Shown one piece after another: positions 33,829 through 41,999 of a stretch of DNA of 64,000 nucleotides. The notes under the pieces are model-generated. The model made no database searches, was not told where the DNA came from, and saw only the letters and a program-made list of their open reading frames with translations. A program made the translations under genes and the position numbers. Numbering within the stretch: the stretch's first letter is position 1; every line of letters begins with the position of its first letter. Source of the stretch: Parafrigoribacterium_A soli (GTDB lineage: Bacteria; Actinomycetota; Actinomycetes; Actinomycetales; Microbacteriaceae); assembly GCF_040227235.1 (NCBI RefSeq), contig NZ_JBELNZ010000002.1, forward strand, positions 372,001 through 436,000, written 5' to 3'.

Positions 33829-34090
33829 TTAGTGCGCGATGCCACGCAAAGGAAGCATTGCCGAACCCCAGAAGGTTGCGAGACGCGCCTCGCCTGACCC
33901 CCGGTCGCAACGGCGGCGTGCTGACATCCGCGTCGGTATCAAGCTACCCGGCGCGTCGACGGCCCTCACGCGCTTTGCGTCACAGCCTGCTAACCCCTGC
34001 AACCTCGGAACGTATTCGCGAAGGGCACGCCCGGACACCCTCGACAATCGCCGTGCGCGTCAAGTCGAAGCGCAGTAGTGGTTCTCGGGT
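33829..34090. other. intergenic stretch without recognised gene
   Basis: Together with the operator this gap is nearly 290 bases. A 79-codon open frame at 33839-34078 on the plus strand lacks a ribosome site, is arginine-rich and shows no family features. Only promoter sequence for the SRPBCC operon is expected here. Confidence 0.5.
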
Positions 34091-34549
34091 TCAGAGCCAG
34101 TCAGACACGTCCGTGATCGACCGTCGCCCGTGATCGACAGCGGCCAGCGTTCGTATGGTCGCGTTCACCGCATCGTCGCCCAGCTCCTCGCGCCAGGTGC
34201 CAATCACATCCGTGAGGATGCGGCCGGACTGAGCAAGCATGTCCGATCCGCGATCCGAGGGCGTTATGAGTCGCTCGCGACGGTCGTGAGGATTGGCCTC
34301 GCTGGCTGCGAGGCCCAGATCCGCCAGCGCTCGAACCGTGACGGCGGCAGCCTGTTTCGAAACGCCGAGCCGCCTGGCCACTTCCGTCGACGTGCACCCC
34401 TCGCCGATCGCCTGCATGGCCATCCCGTGAATGGCTCGCACATCGCCGAAGCCGCATTCGGCCAGCCGGGCGTGAAGGGTGTCTATCAACCCACGAAAGC
34501 TGGCCATGAGGAGGAAGGGAATCAGATTGTCCGGAACTGTTGCGCTCAC
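34091..34549 (-). CDS. MarR-family regulator
   Basis: The 152-residue MarR-type regulator has a helix-turn-helix (STEVARRLGVSKQAAAVTVR, residues about 54-73) and the wing with DRRERLITPSDRG. It faces away from a cupin gene across 73 bases that hold two palindromes of the TTGAC/GTCAA type. A TAGGAT box ends six bases before the GTG start, so its own transcript is probably leaderless. The ligand is unknown. Confidence 0.9.
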   Translation of the reverse strand: MSATVPDNLIPFLLMASFRGLIDTLHARLAECGFGDVRAIHGMAMQAIGEGCTSTEVARRLGVSKQAAAVTVRALADLGLAASEANPHDRRERLITPSDRGSDMLAQSGRILTDVIGTWREELGDDAVNATIRTLAAVDHGRRSITDVSDWL

Positions 34550-34555
34550 GTTCCC

Positions 34556-34561
34556 ATCCTA
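34556..34561 (-). promoter_or_regulatory. -10 box of the MarR gene
   Basis: TAGGAT on the minus strand ends six bases before the GTG start. The palindrome at 34564-34575 begins two bases upstream of it. Confidence 0.5.
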
Positions 34562-34563
34562 AT

Positions 34564-34595
34564 TTGACTAGTCAATCTTGTTGACCTTATGGTCA
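34564..34595. promoter_or_regulatory. double MarR-type operator with cupin promoter
   Basis: TTGACTAGTCAA (34564-34575) is a perfect 12-base palindrome. TGACC and GGTCA (34582-34595) flank TTAT. On the plus strand the first contains the -35 hexamer TTGACT and the second contains the -10 hexamer TATGGT, spaced by 18 bases. A third TTGACT half-site follows at 34602. Binding would block the cupin promoter and crowd the MarR promoter. Confidence 0.65.
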
Positions 34596-34622
34596 GTGAG
34601 ATTGACTATAAGGAGAGACGCA

Positions 34623-35000
34623 ATGCCGATAAACACAACCAACGATGCCGTCGAATTCAGGATCCACGGCGTGACGTTCCATTCATTCGTGCGCACGGCG
34701 ACGGGCGCCCACCAGCTAGGCGCCTGGCAAGCCGAGTTCGCACCGCACACCCCGGGCGTCCCCCATCGGATGTCGGTCGAAGAAGTCTTTCGAGTGCTGA
34801 GCGGCCGACTGATCATCGCGGTCGATGATGAGCACGCCGAAGTCTCTGCCGGAGGGGTTGTTACGGTCCCGGCCGGCTCCCGATTCCAGGTGAGCAACGA
34901 GACCGACGAACCAGCCTCGGCTTGGATCGTCACTCCCTTGGGAATGCGCTTCGTCGTTGAGGGTGACACCTCCGCCGTGAGCCCGCCCTGGGCTCAGTGA
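34623..35000 (+). CDS. cupin-domain protein
   Basis: The 125-residue single-domain cupin has the paired motifs HTPGVPHRMSVEEVFRVLSG and TVPAGSRFQVSNETDEPA. The HxxH pattern of the first motif is only partly kept (H...H...E), so metal binding is likely but not certain. AAGGAGAG precedes the ATG. It is the likely target gene of the divergent MarR regulator. Its reaction is unknown. Confidence 0.85.
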   Translation: MPINTTNDAVEFRIHGVTFHSFVRTATGAHQLGAWQAEFAPHTPGVPHRMSVEEVFRVLSGRLIIAVDDEHAEVSAGGVVTVPAGSRFQVSNETDEPASAWIVTPLGMRFVVEGDTSAVSPPWAQ

Positions 35001-35132
35001 GCCCACGTCTCCCTGATTGCCCCGCCGCACAATGGTCACCTCTCCTGTGCTGGCACACACCCGCACGGTCGGCGATCGGCTGGCGGCGTGGACACGCGGC
35101 GCGGACCGGTCGGGTCGCTGAAGGGAGCCGGA

Positions 35133-35258
35133 ATGCGCAAGAACGGTCGCTCCAAGAGGTACATCCTGGTGGTCTGGTCAGTGGCCACGATCGCCCCCGC
35201 AATCGCTTGGGTTCGTTCTTGCGTTCCGGCTCAGTCAGTTCTGATCTCGTCGGCCTAG
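35133..35258 (+). CDS. small single-span membrane protein
   Basis: A 41-codon frame opens at an ATG preceded by AAGGGAG at a spacing of about six bases. It has a basic N-terminus (MRKNGRSKRY) and one hydrophobic segment (ILVVWSVATIAPAIAWV), the usual shape of a small inner-membrane protein. It ends in a CTAG shared with the stop codon of the convergent phospholipase D-like gene. I do not know a family. Expression is not proven. Confidence 0.45.
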   Translation: MRKNGRSKRYILVVWSVATIAPAIAWVRSCVPAQSVLISSA

Positions 35259-36874
35259 AACTGGGCGGTGCCGCGCAGTGCGCGGGGGCGACCGTCCGGG
35301 TCGAGGACGAGGCGGCTGCTCGGAACTGCCCAGAGTCGCTGGAGGGCCGAGACAGGTTCGGGATTATGGTGGCGCACGCGTCCAGCGGGCCGGGGCGTAT
35401 GGCGGTCAGTTTCGTGCCAATGGTCGAGCGCATCGGCGGCGGCGTTCCACAGGTCGAGCCCGGCCCCCTCGTCGTGGAGTCGGGGATCGCTCGGGTCGAG
35501 GGCCAGATGTTCGGCCCACAGCTGGAGGCGAAGATCGCGCGGCGGCCTTCGGGCCACGTCGCTGCGGGGCTCTATACCGGACGGCTCCCGGCCATCGGCA
35601 GTGGTGTCGATGACGGCGCAGGTGAGCTCGCTATCCGTGGTCCATGATCGCCGGTTGAAGTTGTCCGAACCGCAGGTGGCCCACGTGTCGTCGACTATGC
35701 AGATCTTGGCGTGGACACAAATCGGAGTCCCGGTGTCGTTCTCCAGGTCGAACACACCGATCCGGTCTGAGGCAACCCGGCGCAGCATGGCGATGGCACG
35801 CAGTTGCCCGATCCGGCTCGGCGCCCCTGCGAGGGGCCCGTCAGAGGCGGGGTAGCGCGGCACGACGGCGATCACCCTCAGTTCGGGGTTCCGTTCGAGG
35901 GCCGCGGCGAGGGCGGCCGCGACCTCTGTCGACCACAGGTACTGGTCCTCGATGTAGATCAGCGAGCGGGCGCGGGCGAAGGCTTTCGCGTAGGCGCGGG
36001 CAACGCTACGCTCCCCGGCGGGTGCGAACGGGAATGGCGGACGTTTCACGCCGTAGGTGCGCAGCAGTTGGACGGCATGGGGCCCCGCCGGCGGTGGCGG
36101 TGGCGCGGCCTCCGGCAGTGGCTTGGGATGCCGCGGCGTGTGGGCAAGACGTTGCAACAGCATCCGATAGGGAGTGCGCCGGTCGAGGGGGTGAGGGTCG
36201 TTCCATCGTTCAGCGAAAACCGCCAGCAGGTCTGCCACCACGGGCCCGTGCAATTCGAGGGCGGCATCGTGCCACGGAGGTCGTTTGCCGTACCGGGGAT
36301 CCATGTTCAGGGCTTGCGGGTCTCCCGCATGGTCGGCGTCGTCCCGACGGCTGTGGCAGAGGTCGATCCCGCCAACGAAAGCGATGTCACGCGACGGGTC
36401 GTCACGATGGCGGATGACGAAGAATTTCTGGTGATGAGAGCCGAACAGGCGTACTCGCTGATCCAGCAGCACCTCTCCGCCCGCCTCGTTGATCTCACGC
36501 CCCAGAAGCTCGTTGGACCGACCACTGATCGGTGACGACACACGCTCTCCGTGAGATCTCCAGACAAGGCCGCGTACTTCCACTCCGGTACGGGCCAAGT
36601 TTGCGAGCAGATCGCCGATCGCCGGTCCGTCTGCCAGCATCCGCTCGTCAGCGTCGCCACGCCAGTCGGTGAACCACACACGGTCTCCCGCGCGCAGAGC
36701 CGTCAGTTCCTCGTGGAGTCGGGCGAAGTAGGTCGCTCCATGGATGAGAGGCCGCACGAGATTCCCCTCTGACCAGGACGGCGCCCCGCCACCAGCATGG
36801 ACATCTGTGGCCAGATTTCCCCGCTCGGCGCGACTCAGAAACCAGCTCCCAGGGTCATCGCGCACCCGACGCAT
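35255..36874 (-). CDS. phospholipase D-like protein
   Basis: The 539-residue member of the PLD superfamily has two catalytic HKD-type motifs: HHQKFFVIRHRDD near residue 145 and VHAKICIVDDTWATCGSDNF near residue 410. Each supplies one half of the active site. A proline-rich stretch (EAAPPPPPAGP) sits between the halves. There is no signal peptide, so it is probably cytoplasmic or membrane-peripheral. Cardiolipin-synthase-like and phosphodiester-hydrolase roles are both open. Its ATG overlaps the stop of the upstream PAP2 gene by one base, so phosphatidic-acid chemistry by the pair is plausible. Confidence 0.88.
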   Translation of the reverse strand: MRRVRDDPGSWFLSRAERGNLATDVHAGGGAPSWSEGNLVRPLIHGATYFARLHEELTALRAGDRVWFTDWRGDADERMLADGPAIGDLLANLARTGVEVRGLVWRSHGERVSSPISGRSNELLGREINEAGGEVLLDQRVRLFGSHHQKFFVIRHRDDPSRDIAFVGGIDLCHSRRDDADHAGDPQALNMDPRYGKRPPWHDAALELHGPVVADLLAVFAERWNDPHPLDRRTPYRMLLQRLAHTPRHPKPLPEAAPPPPPAGPHAVQLLRTYGVKRPPFPFAPAGERSVARAYAKAFARARSLIYIEDQYLWSTEVAAALAAALERNPELRVIAVVPRYPASDGPLAGAPSRIGQLRAIAMLRRVASDRIGVFDLENDTGTPICVHAKICIVDDTWATCGSDNFNRRSWTTDSELTCAVIDTTADGREPSGIEPRSDVARRPPRDLRLQLWAEHLALDPSDPRLHDEGAGLDLWNAAADALDHWHETDRHTPRPAGRVRHHNPEPVSALQRLWAVPSSRLVLDPDGRPRALRGTAQF

Positions 36875-37635
36875 CAGGTGCCGTCCCGCTGAGCTTGCGA
36901 CAGCGGACCATGAACGTCTTCACCACGCAGACGTGTTGTGCGCCGAGTATCGATAGCGATCACGGCACCCACGATGATCATGGAAATCGACAGGGACGCG
37001 AACGTGTCGGTGAGCCAGTGGTAGCCGAGATACATCCTGCTGAACATTTCGGCGAGCACTCCCAGCCAGGCAATTCCTAACCCGAGTGCCGCACCCCAGG
37101 CCTTGGGGCGGCGGGAGACGATGAGAAAGGCCATGAGGATGAGGAAGTCACTTGCCCCGAGCACATGGCCGGACGGGAAGGAGAACGTGGTGTCGTGCCC
37201 GATGAGCATGAAGTCCGCCGGCGGTCTTATGCGGTGCACAATCTGCGCGAGCGTGGTGGCGATGATGACGCCCGTGATCATCGCCCCGGCGAGGAGAAGA
37301 GGACGCCACGCGTGTGTGGCAAAGATGAACCAGACAGCGGTGATGATGAAGATGATGATCGGAAGCAACACCGGTCCGAAGACGATCGTCAGCACGATCA
37401 TGACGGCAGTAACACCTGGCGAGCGGTGAGCGTCCATCCACCGCGCCACGGGCTTGTCCCAGTCGGCTAGACCCGAATGGGTGAGAACTCCCGTTAGGAC
37501 GATGGTGAAGCACACCGCCCCGAGCGCAACGAGAATGGCAGCGCTCACGTAAAGCCAGCGCCGTGCGACAGCGCTTACATACCGCTCCTCCGTCACGAAT
37601 TTGGATCGCCAGGAATGTTTATCAGTCAGCCGCAT
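36874..37635 (-). CDS. PAP2-family phosphatase
   Basis: The 253-residue membrane protein has about six helices and the phosphatase motifs HRIRPP, SFPSGHVLGASDF and SRMYLGYHWLTD. These carry the catalytic histidines for dephosphorylating lipid phosphates such as phosphatidate or undecaprenyl diphosphate. The lysine usual at the start of the first motif is not seen. I prefer the ATG at 37635 (GAGG nine bases upstream) over the GTG at 37650. It leads the PLD-like gene. Confidence 0.88.
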   Translation of the reverse strand: MRLTDKHSWRSKFVTEERYVSAVARRWLYVSAAILVALGAVCFTIVLTGVLTHSGLADWDKPVARWMDAHRSPGVTAVMIVLTIVFGPVLLPIIIFIITAVWFIFATHAWRPLLLAGAMITGVIIATTLAQIVHRIRPPADFMLIGHDTTFSFPSGHVLGASDFLILMAFLIVSRRPKAWGAALGLGIAWLGVLAEMFSRMYLGYHWLTDTFASLSISMIIVGAVIAIDTRRTTRLRGEDVHGPLSQAQRDGT

Positions 37636-37707
37636 GTACTTCGCCCTCACTTCACAGGTCTTCAGTTCTTCCGGCTAACCTAGCTTCGCCTCGCCGACTT
37701 TCCGCAG

Positions 37708-38511
37708 TCACAATCGAGCGAACCGAGCGCGGAACTCGTTGTAGAGCCCGAAGGCAATGAAACCCGCACCGATGATGAAGACGATGAGTTCGCCGAACGG
37801 GAGTGCAATAAGCGCCTTGAGTGCGCCATCGAGTCCGCCAGCCTTATTCGGGTCGACCGTGGCCGCGGCGATCCAGAACAAGACGCCGACCGCGCACAGT
37901 GCCACGCCTTCCAGGGTGTAACCGATGACTCCGAGGGCGATCACTGGTCGTCTAAGGCTCCCGCGTGGGAGCTCGATTCTCTCCAGAAATCGTCTGCTCA
38001 GGCCGCGCACGATGAGTCCCACTCCGATGGCAAAGGCGACGACGCCGATGACAATGATGATGAATTCGCCGCCCGGCGTCGTCATGAGTTGCGCGGAGAG
38101 CGACCGGGAGGATTTTGCGTTGCTGGTCGATGACCCTCGAGCGAAGATTAGAGCGGTCGCGCCCACGAAGAAATAGGCCAGGGATTTGCCCATCCCGGCC
38201 AGTCGACCGAGCCACTTTCGTTTGGTGTCAGATGACCACGTCAGTGCCGAATGAAGCACCTGCCACACACCGAGCGCAAACAGGGCGATGGTAATAACCC
38301 AGAGGAGAAGCATGCCGGCTGGTGCCTGTGCGAGTTCACTCAGGGCGCCGGATTGGTCTGCTTCTCCCCCTACGCCCAGGGCAACGCTCACGGCCGTGAG
38401 CCCGATCAGTCCGTGCACGATCCCGTTCACCGCATATCCGGCTCGAGCAGCACCACGAAGGAACGCACTGTTCTCGGCCTTCGTGGCCCCTCGCTTAGCG
38501 GTCTCGCTCAC
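37708..38511 (-). CDS. DUF1206 membrane protein
   Basis: The 267-residue protein contains three repeats of a two-helix unit, about six membrane segments in all. Examples are RAGYAVNGIVHGLIGLTAVS and ALGVIGYTLEGVALCAVGVLF. This is the DUF1206 layout. Function unknown. GGAAGG precedes the GTG start. It is upstream of the PAP2 gene on the same strand with about 70 bases between. Confidence 0.87.
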   Translation of the reverse strand: MSETAKRGATKAENSAFLRGAARAGYAVNGIVHGLIGLTAVSVALGVGGEADQSGALSELAQAPAGMLLLWVITIALFALGVWQVLHSALTWSSDTKRKWLGRLAGMGKSLAYFFVGATALIFARGSSTSNAKSSRSLSAQLMTTPGGEFIIIVIGVVAFAIGVGLIVRGLSRRFLERIELPRGSLRRPVIALGVIGYTLEGVALCAVGVLFWIAAATVDPNKAGGLDGALKALIALPFGELIVFIIGAGFIAFGLYNEFRARFARL

Positions 38512-38920
38512 TGGGCGCCCCCTTCCTCGAGGTCATCGCCCATCAGAATATTGGAAACGCGCTCTGCGGACCGGCATCGAGACTCGGCTGTGACGGGGTC
38601 GAATACGACGGCGGCCCGTTCCCGGTCTGGCATCTCGTCAGCATAAGGGAGGAAATGCGTGAACGGTTAGCACAGGTTGAGCTGGACCTTTCGGCCGTTC
38701 TCGGTGACCTGGCACTAGGTTCACGGCCCCGTTGACTACCCGGTCTGAGGCCGTTTGCAACGCTGAGTCGTGCATGCTTTCACAACCCTGACGGTCTTGG
38801 CAGACGCCGCGACGGCACGGTTCAAGGACGGTGAACGTCACGCGCCCCCAGTGACGACAGAATCCCTCCCGACATCAGCCGAGAGGGATCCAGTGCTTGG
38901 TTATTGGTACGACCCTTCGG
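38512..38920. other. intergenic stretch without recognised gene
   Basis: About 410 bases separate the DUF1206 gene from tRNA-Pro. I see no convincing gene. A 26-codon frame from the ATG at 38655 follows GGGAGG, but the spacing is too short and the peptide has no recognisable feature. Confidence 0.5.
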
Positions 38921-38994
38921 TCGGGCTGACAGGATTTGAACCTGCGACCCCCTGACCCCCAGTCAGGTGCGCTACCAAGCTGCGCTACAGCCCG
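38921..38994 (-). tRNA. tRNA-Pro(GGG)
   Basis: The minus strand folds into a full cloverleaf. The acceptor CGGGCTG pairs with CAGCCCG, the anticodon stem is CCTGA/TCAGG with loop CTGGGGG, and the T-arm loop is TTCAAAT. The anticodon is GGG, reading CCC. The first pair C1-G72 is typical of bacterial proline tRNA. The CCA end is not encoded (CCG follows). Confidence 0.95.
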
Positions 38995-39047
38995 CTGGCC
39001 CGCACGTTTCCGCGCGAGCAACCTCCTAATAGTAACGGGTGCGGAAG

Positions 39048-39138
39048 GGTCCCTTCGACAAGCTCAGGGAACGACGCGGTGCCCTTCGACGAACTCAGGG
39101 GACGAGACCGACCGCAGGGAACGAGACCGACCTCAGGG
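39048..39138. repeat. dispersed short repeats, CCCTTCGACAAGCTCAGGGA type
   Basis: Two close copies (39050-39070 and 39082-39101) and two decayed ones (about 39112-39138) stand in a row. Each has an imperfect inverted structure. The last forms the final codons and stop of the VOC gene. Similar units occur near 43.2 kb. Confidence 0.7.
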
Positions 39139-39621
39139 AGCGAGGTCGGCGCCGTCGGCAGCCGCGCGAAGAGCAGCCTCGTCGATCTTGACCATGCGAA
39201 GCATCGCCTGCATCGCGCGCGAAGAGCGCTCAGGGTCAGGATCAGAGAGCAATTCGCCGAGCGCCTTCGGCACGATCTGCCACGAGAGTCCGAAGCGGTC
39301 GATGAGCCAGCCGCACGCCACGGGTTGACCGCCGCCCTCAAGCAGGCGATCCCACGCGTCATCCACCTCTTTCTGGGTGTCGACGGTCACTGAGATTGAG
39401 AAGGAATCGTGGAACGGATGTCCGGGGCCGCCATTGAAAGCCTCGTACCGGCATCCGGCAAGGTCGAAGGTCACGGACATGAGGCTCCCCTCGGGTGCGG
39501 GTCCACCGGCGCCCCAGCGGTGCTCTCCCACGATCCTGCCGTTGAAAATCGAGGTGTACAGAGCAGCCGCCTGTTCTGCCTGGTCATCGAACCAGAGGAA
39601 CGGGGTGATCGTGGTCGTCAT
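39133..39621 (-). CDS. VOC/PhnB-like protein
   Basis: The 162-residue protein of the vicinal-oxygen-chelate fold is close to the PhnB or 3-demethylubiquinone-methyltransferase-like group. Motifs are ITPFLWFDDQAEQAAALYTS, SVTFDLAGCRYEAFNGGP and CGWLIDRFGLSWQIVP. AAAGGAG stands ten bases before the ATG. No enzyme function is established for this subgroup. The last codons lie in a dispersed repeat. Confidence 0.88.
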   Translation of the reverse strand: MTTTITPFLWFDDQAEQAAALYTSIFNGRIVGEHRWGAGGPAPEGSLMSVTFDLAGCRYEAFNGGPGHPFHDSFSISVTVDTQKEVDDAWDRLLEGGGQPVACGWLIDRFGLSWQIVPKALGELLSDPDPERSSRAMQAMLRMVKIDEAALRAAADGADLAP

Positions 39622-39695
39622 GCGCAAGCTCCTTTGCTTGCGGACAAGCGTAGTTCGCGGAGGATGCGGAGTCACGGGTAGCGCGGCGAGGAGGT

Positions 39696-39752
39696 CTCGA
39701 CAAGCTCGACCTGCGGGAGGGTCTCGATACGCTCGTTCCTCGCTACTCGACC
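39696..39752. repeat. dispersed repeat, GGTCTCGATACG type
   Basis: A short unit GGTCTCGACAAGCTCGACC (39697-39715) is followed by a longer unit (39719-39751) that begins GGTCTCGATACGCTCG and ends CGCTACTCGACC. It is nearly palindromic and lies 17 bases past the der stop codon. A related copy lies between der and cmk. Confidence 0.65.
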
Positions 39753-39768
39753 GACGTAGCGACGGGAG

Positions 39769-41286
39769 TTAGGTGCGCTTGCGACGCTCGCGCACGCGCA
39801 TGTTCACGTTGATCGGGCTGCCCTCGAAGCCGAAGATCTCACGCAACCGTCGCGTGATGAACCTGCGGTACTGCGGGTCGAGGAATCCGGTCGTGAACAG
39901 CACGAACGTCGGCGGCCTCGTCGAGGCCTGAGTGCCGAACAGGATGCGCGGCTGCTTGCCACCGCGAACGGGATGCGGGTGCTCGGCGGTGAGTTCGGCG
40001 AGCAACGCGTTGAACTTGCCCGTCGGAATGCGGGTGTCCCATGACTGCAGCGCGAGCTCGAGGGCGGGAACCAGCTTCTCCATGTGCCTGCCGGTGCGGG
40101 CCGAGATGTTGACGCGCGGCGCCCAGGCGACGTGCGCGAGGTCCTGTTCGATCTCGCGCTCGAGATACCGGCGGCGATCGTCGTCGAGGAGGTCCCACTT
40201 GTTGAAGGCCAGCACGAGCGCGCGACCGGACTCGAGCACGAGGTCGATGATGCGCACATCCTGTTCGCTGATCACCTCGCTCACGTCGATCATGACGACC
40301 GCGACCTCCGCCTTCTCCAGCGCCGCGCTCGTGCGCAGCGATGCGTAGAAGTCGGCGCCCTGGGCGAGATTCATGCGACGGCGGATGCCGGCGGTGTCGA
40401 CGAAGCGCCACACCTTGCCTGCAATCTCCACCTGCTCGTCGACCGGATCGCGGGTCGTGCCCGCGAGATCGTTGACCACCACGCGCTCCTCGCCGGCGGC
40501 GCGGTTGAGGAGCGAGGACTTGCCCACGTTCGGGCGACCGAGAATGGCGACGCGACGCGGGCCGCCCACCTCTTCCTTCGCCACCGCGGAGATCTCCGGG
40601 AGGATCGTGAGAACGTGGTCGAGCAGGTCGGCCACTCCCCTGCCGTGTACGGCCGAGACCGGCCACGGGTTACCGAGACCGAGGCTCCAGAGTGCTGCCG
40701 CCTCGGGCTCCTGCCGCACGTCGTCGACCTTGTTCGCGGCCAGGATGACGGGCTTCTTCGTTGCGCGCAGCATCCGCACAACATGCTCGTCAGTTGAGGT
40801 CGCACCGACGTTGGCGTCCACCACGAAGAGCACGGCGTCGGCGAGGTCGATGGCGATCTCGGCCTGGGCGGCAACGGACGCGTTGATGCCCTTGGCGTCC
40901 GGCTCCCAGCCGCCGGTGTCGACCAGCGTGAAGCGGCGCTCGTTCCACTCCGCCTTATAGGTCACGCGGTCGCGGGTGACGCCGGGCGTGTCTTGCACGA
41001 CCGCCTCGCGGCGGCCCAGGATGCGGTTCACGAGCGCGGACTTGCCCACGTTCGGCCGGCCCACGATCGCGAGCACCGGCAGCGCCGGCAGGTAGACGAT
41101 CGCGTCCGGGTCATCCGTGGCGGCGTCGAGGAGTTCGAGGTCTTCCTCATCGAGCTCGTAGTCGCTGAGGCCCTGGCGAAGTGCGCTCGCACGCTGCGCG
41201 GCATCCGCCTCGTCGATCGCCCCCAGTTTCTCGACCAGCTGCGGGTCGAGTTCGGGAAAGTTGTCGTCGTCGATGTTCTCGGCCAT
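39769..41286 (-). CDS. der: GTPase Der
   Basis: The 505-residue ribosome-assembly GTPase has two tandem G domains: GRPNVGKSALVNRI (about residue 76) with DTPGVTRDR, and GRPNVGKSSLLNRA with DLAGTTRDP. A C-terminal KH-like domain follows. It helps 50S subunit maturation. The first 65 residues are an acidic actinobacterial extension. AAGGA precedes the ATG. It is the last gene of the scpA-to-der block. Confidence 0.97.
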   Translation of the reverse strand: MAENIDDDNFPELDPQLVEKLGAIDEADAAQRASALRQGLSDYELDEEDLELLDAATDDPDAIVYLPALPVLAIVGRPNVGKSALVNRILGRREAVVQDTPGVTRDRVTYKAEWNERRFTLVDTGGWEPDAKGINASVAAQAEIAIDLADAVLFVVDANVGATSTDEHVVRMLRATKKPVILAANKVDDVRQEPEAAALWSLGLGNPWPVSAVHGRGVADLLDHVLTILPEISAVAKEEVGGPRRVAILGRPNVGKSSLLNRAAGEERVVVNDLAGTTRDPVDEQVEIAGKVWRFVDTAGIRRRMNLAQGADFYASLRTSAALEKAEVAVVMIDVSEVISEQDVRIIDLVLESGRALVLAFNKWDLLDDDRRRYLEREIEQDLAHVAWAPRVNISARTGRHMEKLVPALELALQSWDTRIPTGKFNALLAELTAEHPHPVRGGKQPRILFGTQASTRPPTFVLFTTGFLDPQYRRFITRRLREIFGFEGSPINVNMRVRERRKRT

Positions 41287-41299
41287 GGTGTGTCCTTAA

Positions 41300-41332
41300 A
41301 GTGGTCTCGATGCGCTGCGCGCTACTCGACTC
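41300..41332. repeat. dispersed repeat at the 3' end of cmk
   Basis: The unit begins GTGGTCTCGATGCGCTG and ends CGCTACTCGACTCC, matching the copy near 39.7 kb. It lies between der and cmk and supplies the last codons and TAG stop of cmk. Confidence 0.6.
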
Positions 41333-41999
41333 CTGTTTTCTCGTGCACTAGGTCGACGACCGCCGCGACGGTCTGGTCGAAATCGAGAAGGGTCGAATCG
41401 AGGGTGGTGACACCCTCGGCGGCGTTGAGAAAGTCAACGACGCGGGAATCCTGCGCGTCCCTGGCGCTGAGTTGCTGACCGACGAGCTGGGCGGATTGCC
41501 CCGTAACTTCGGCGGAACGCCTAGCCATTCTAGCTTCTTCGGATGCGGTCAGCAGAATCCGCACATCGGCATCCGGAGCGACCACCGTCGTGATGTCGCG
41601 GCCCTCCGTAATCACGCCCGGCTTCGAGCCGCTCGCGATGATCTTGCGGAAGAGCAAGGTGAGGCGCGCGCGCACCGCGGGCACCCTGGCGATCGCACTC
41701 ACCACGGTCGAAACGCGAGGATCACGGATCGCCTCGGTCACATCCGTATCGCCCACCCGCACGAAGTAGCAGTCGGGGTCGACGCCGATCGCGTAGTCGA
41801 AGCCGTCGAGCAACGCGGCCACCGCATCCGCGTTCTCGACATCGATGCCGCGCTCGAGTGCGTACCACGAGAGCGCCCGGTAGGCGGCGCCGGTGTCCTG
41901 GTAGTCGAAGCCGAGGGCGCGCGCGGCAGCCTTGCTCACGCTCGACTTACCACTTCCTGCCGGCCCGTCCACGGCCACCACGATCCTCGTCACTGCCAC
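41322..41999 (-). CDS. cmk: cytidylate kinase
   Basis: The 225-residue kinase converts CMP and dCMP to diphosphates with ATP. The P-loop VAVDGPAGSGKSSVSK is at the N-terminus, and DTGAAYRALSW and EGRDITTVVAPDADVRILL follow as usual. Its start overlaps the end of tyrA by ten bases. The last residues GVE and the stop come from a dispersed repeat, so the original C-terminus may have been altered. Confidence 0.96.
   Translation of the reverse strand: MAVTRIVVAVDGPAGSGKSSVSKAAARALGFDYQDTGAAYRALSWYALERGIDVENADAVAALLDGFDYAIGVDPDCYFVRVGDTDVTEAIRDPRVSTVVSAIARVPAVRARLTLLFRKIIASGSKPGVITEGRDITTVVAPDADVRILLTASEEARMARRSAEVTGQSAQLVGQQLSARDAQDSRVVDFLNAAEGVTTLDSTLLDFDQTVAAVVDLVHEKTGVE

Noticed and set aside
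33839..34078. 79-codon frame on the plus strand
   Set aside because: No ribosome site, Arg/Pro-rich translation and no family resemblance; it lies in a promoter gap.
38655..38735. 26-codon frame after GGGAGG
   Set aside because: Spacing between the ribosome site and ATG is only about two bases and the peptide has no recognisable character.
28933..38994. Genomic island ended by tRNA-Pro
   Set aside because: The region is accessory in content, but no integrase and no repeat of the tRNA 3' end was noticed, so an integrated element is not supported.
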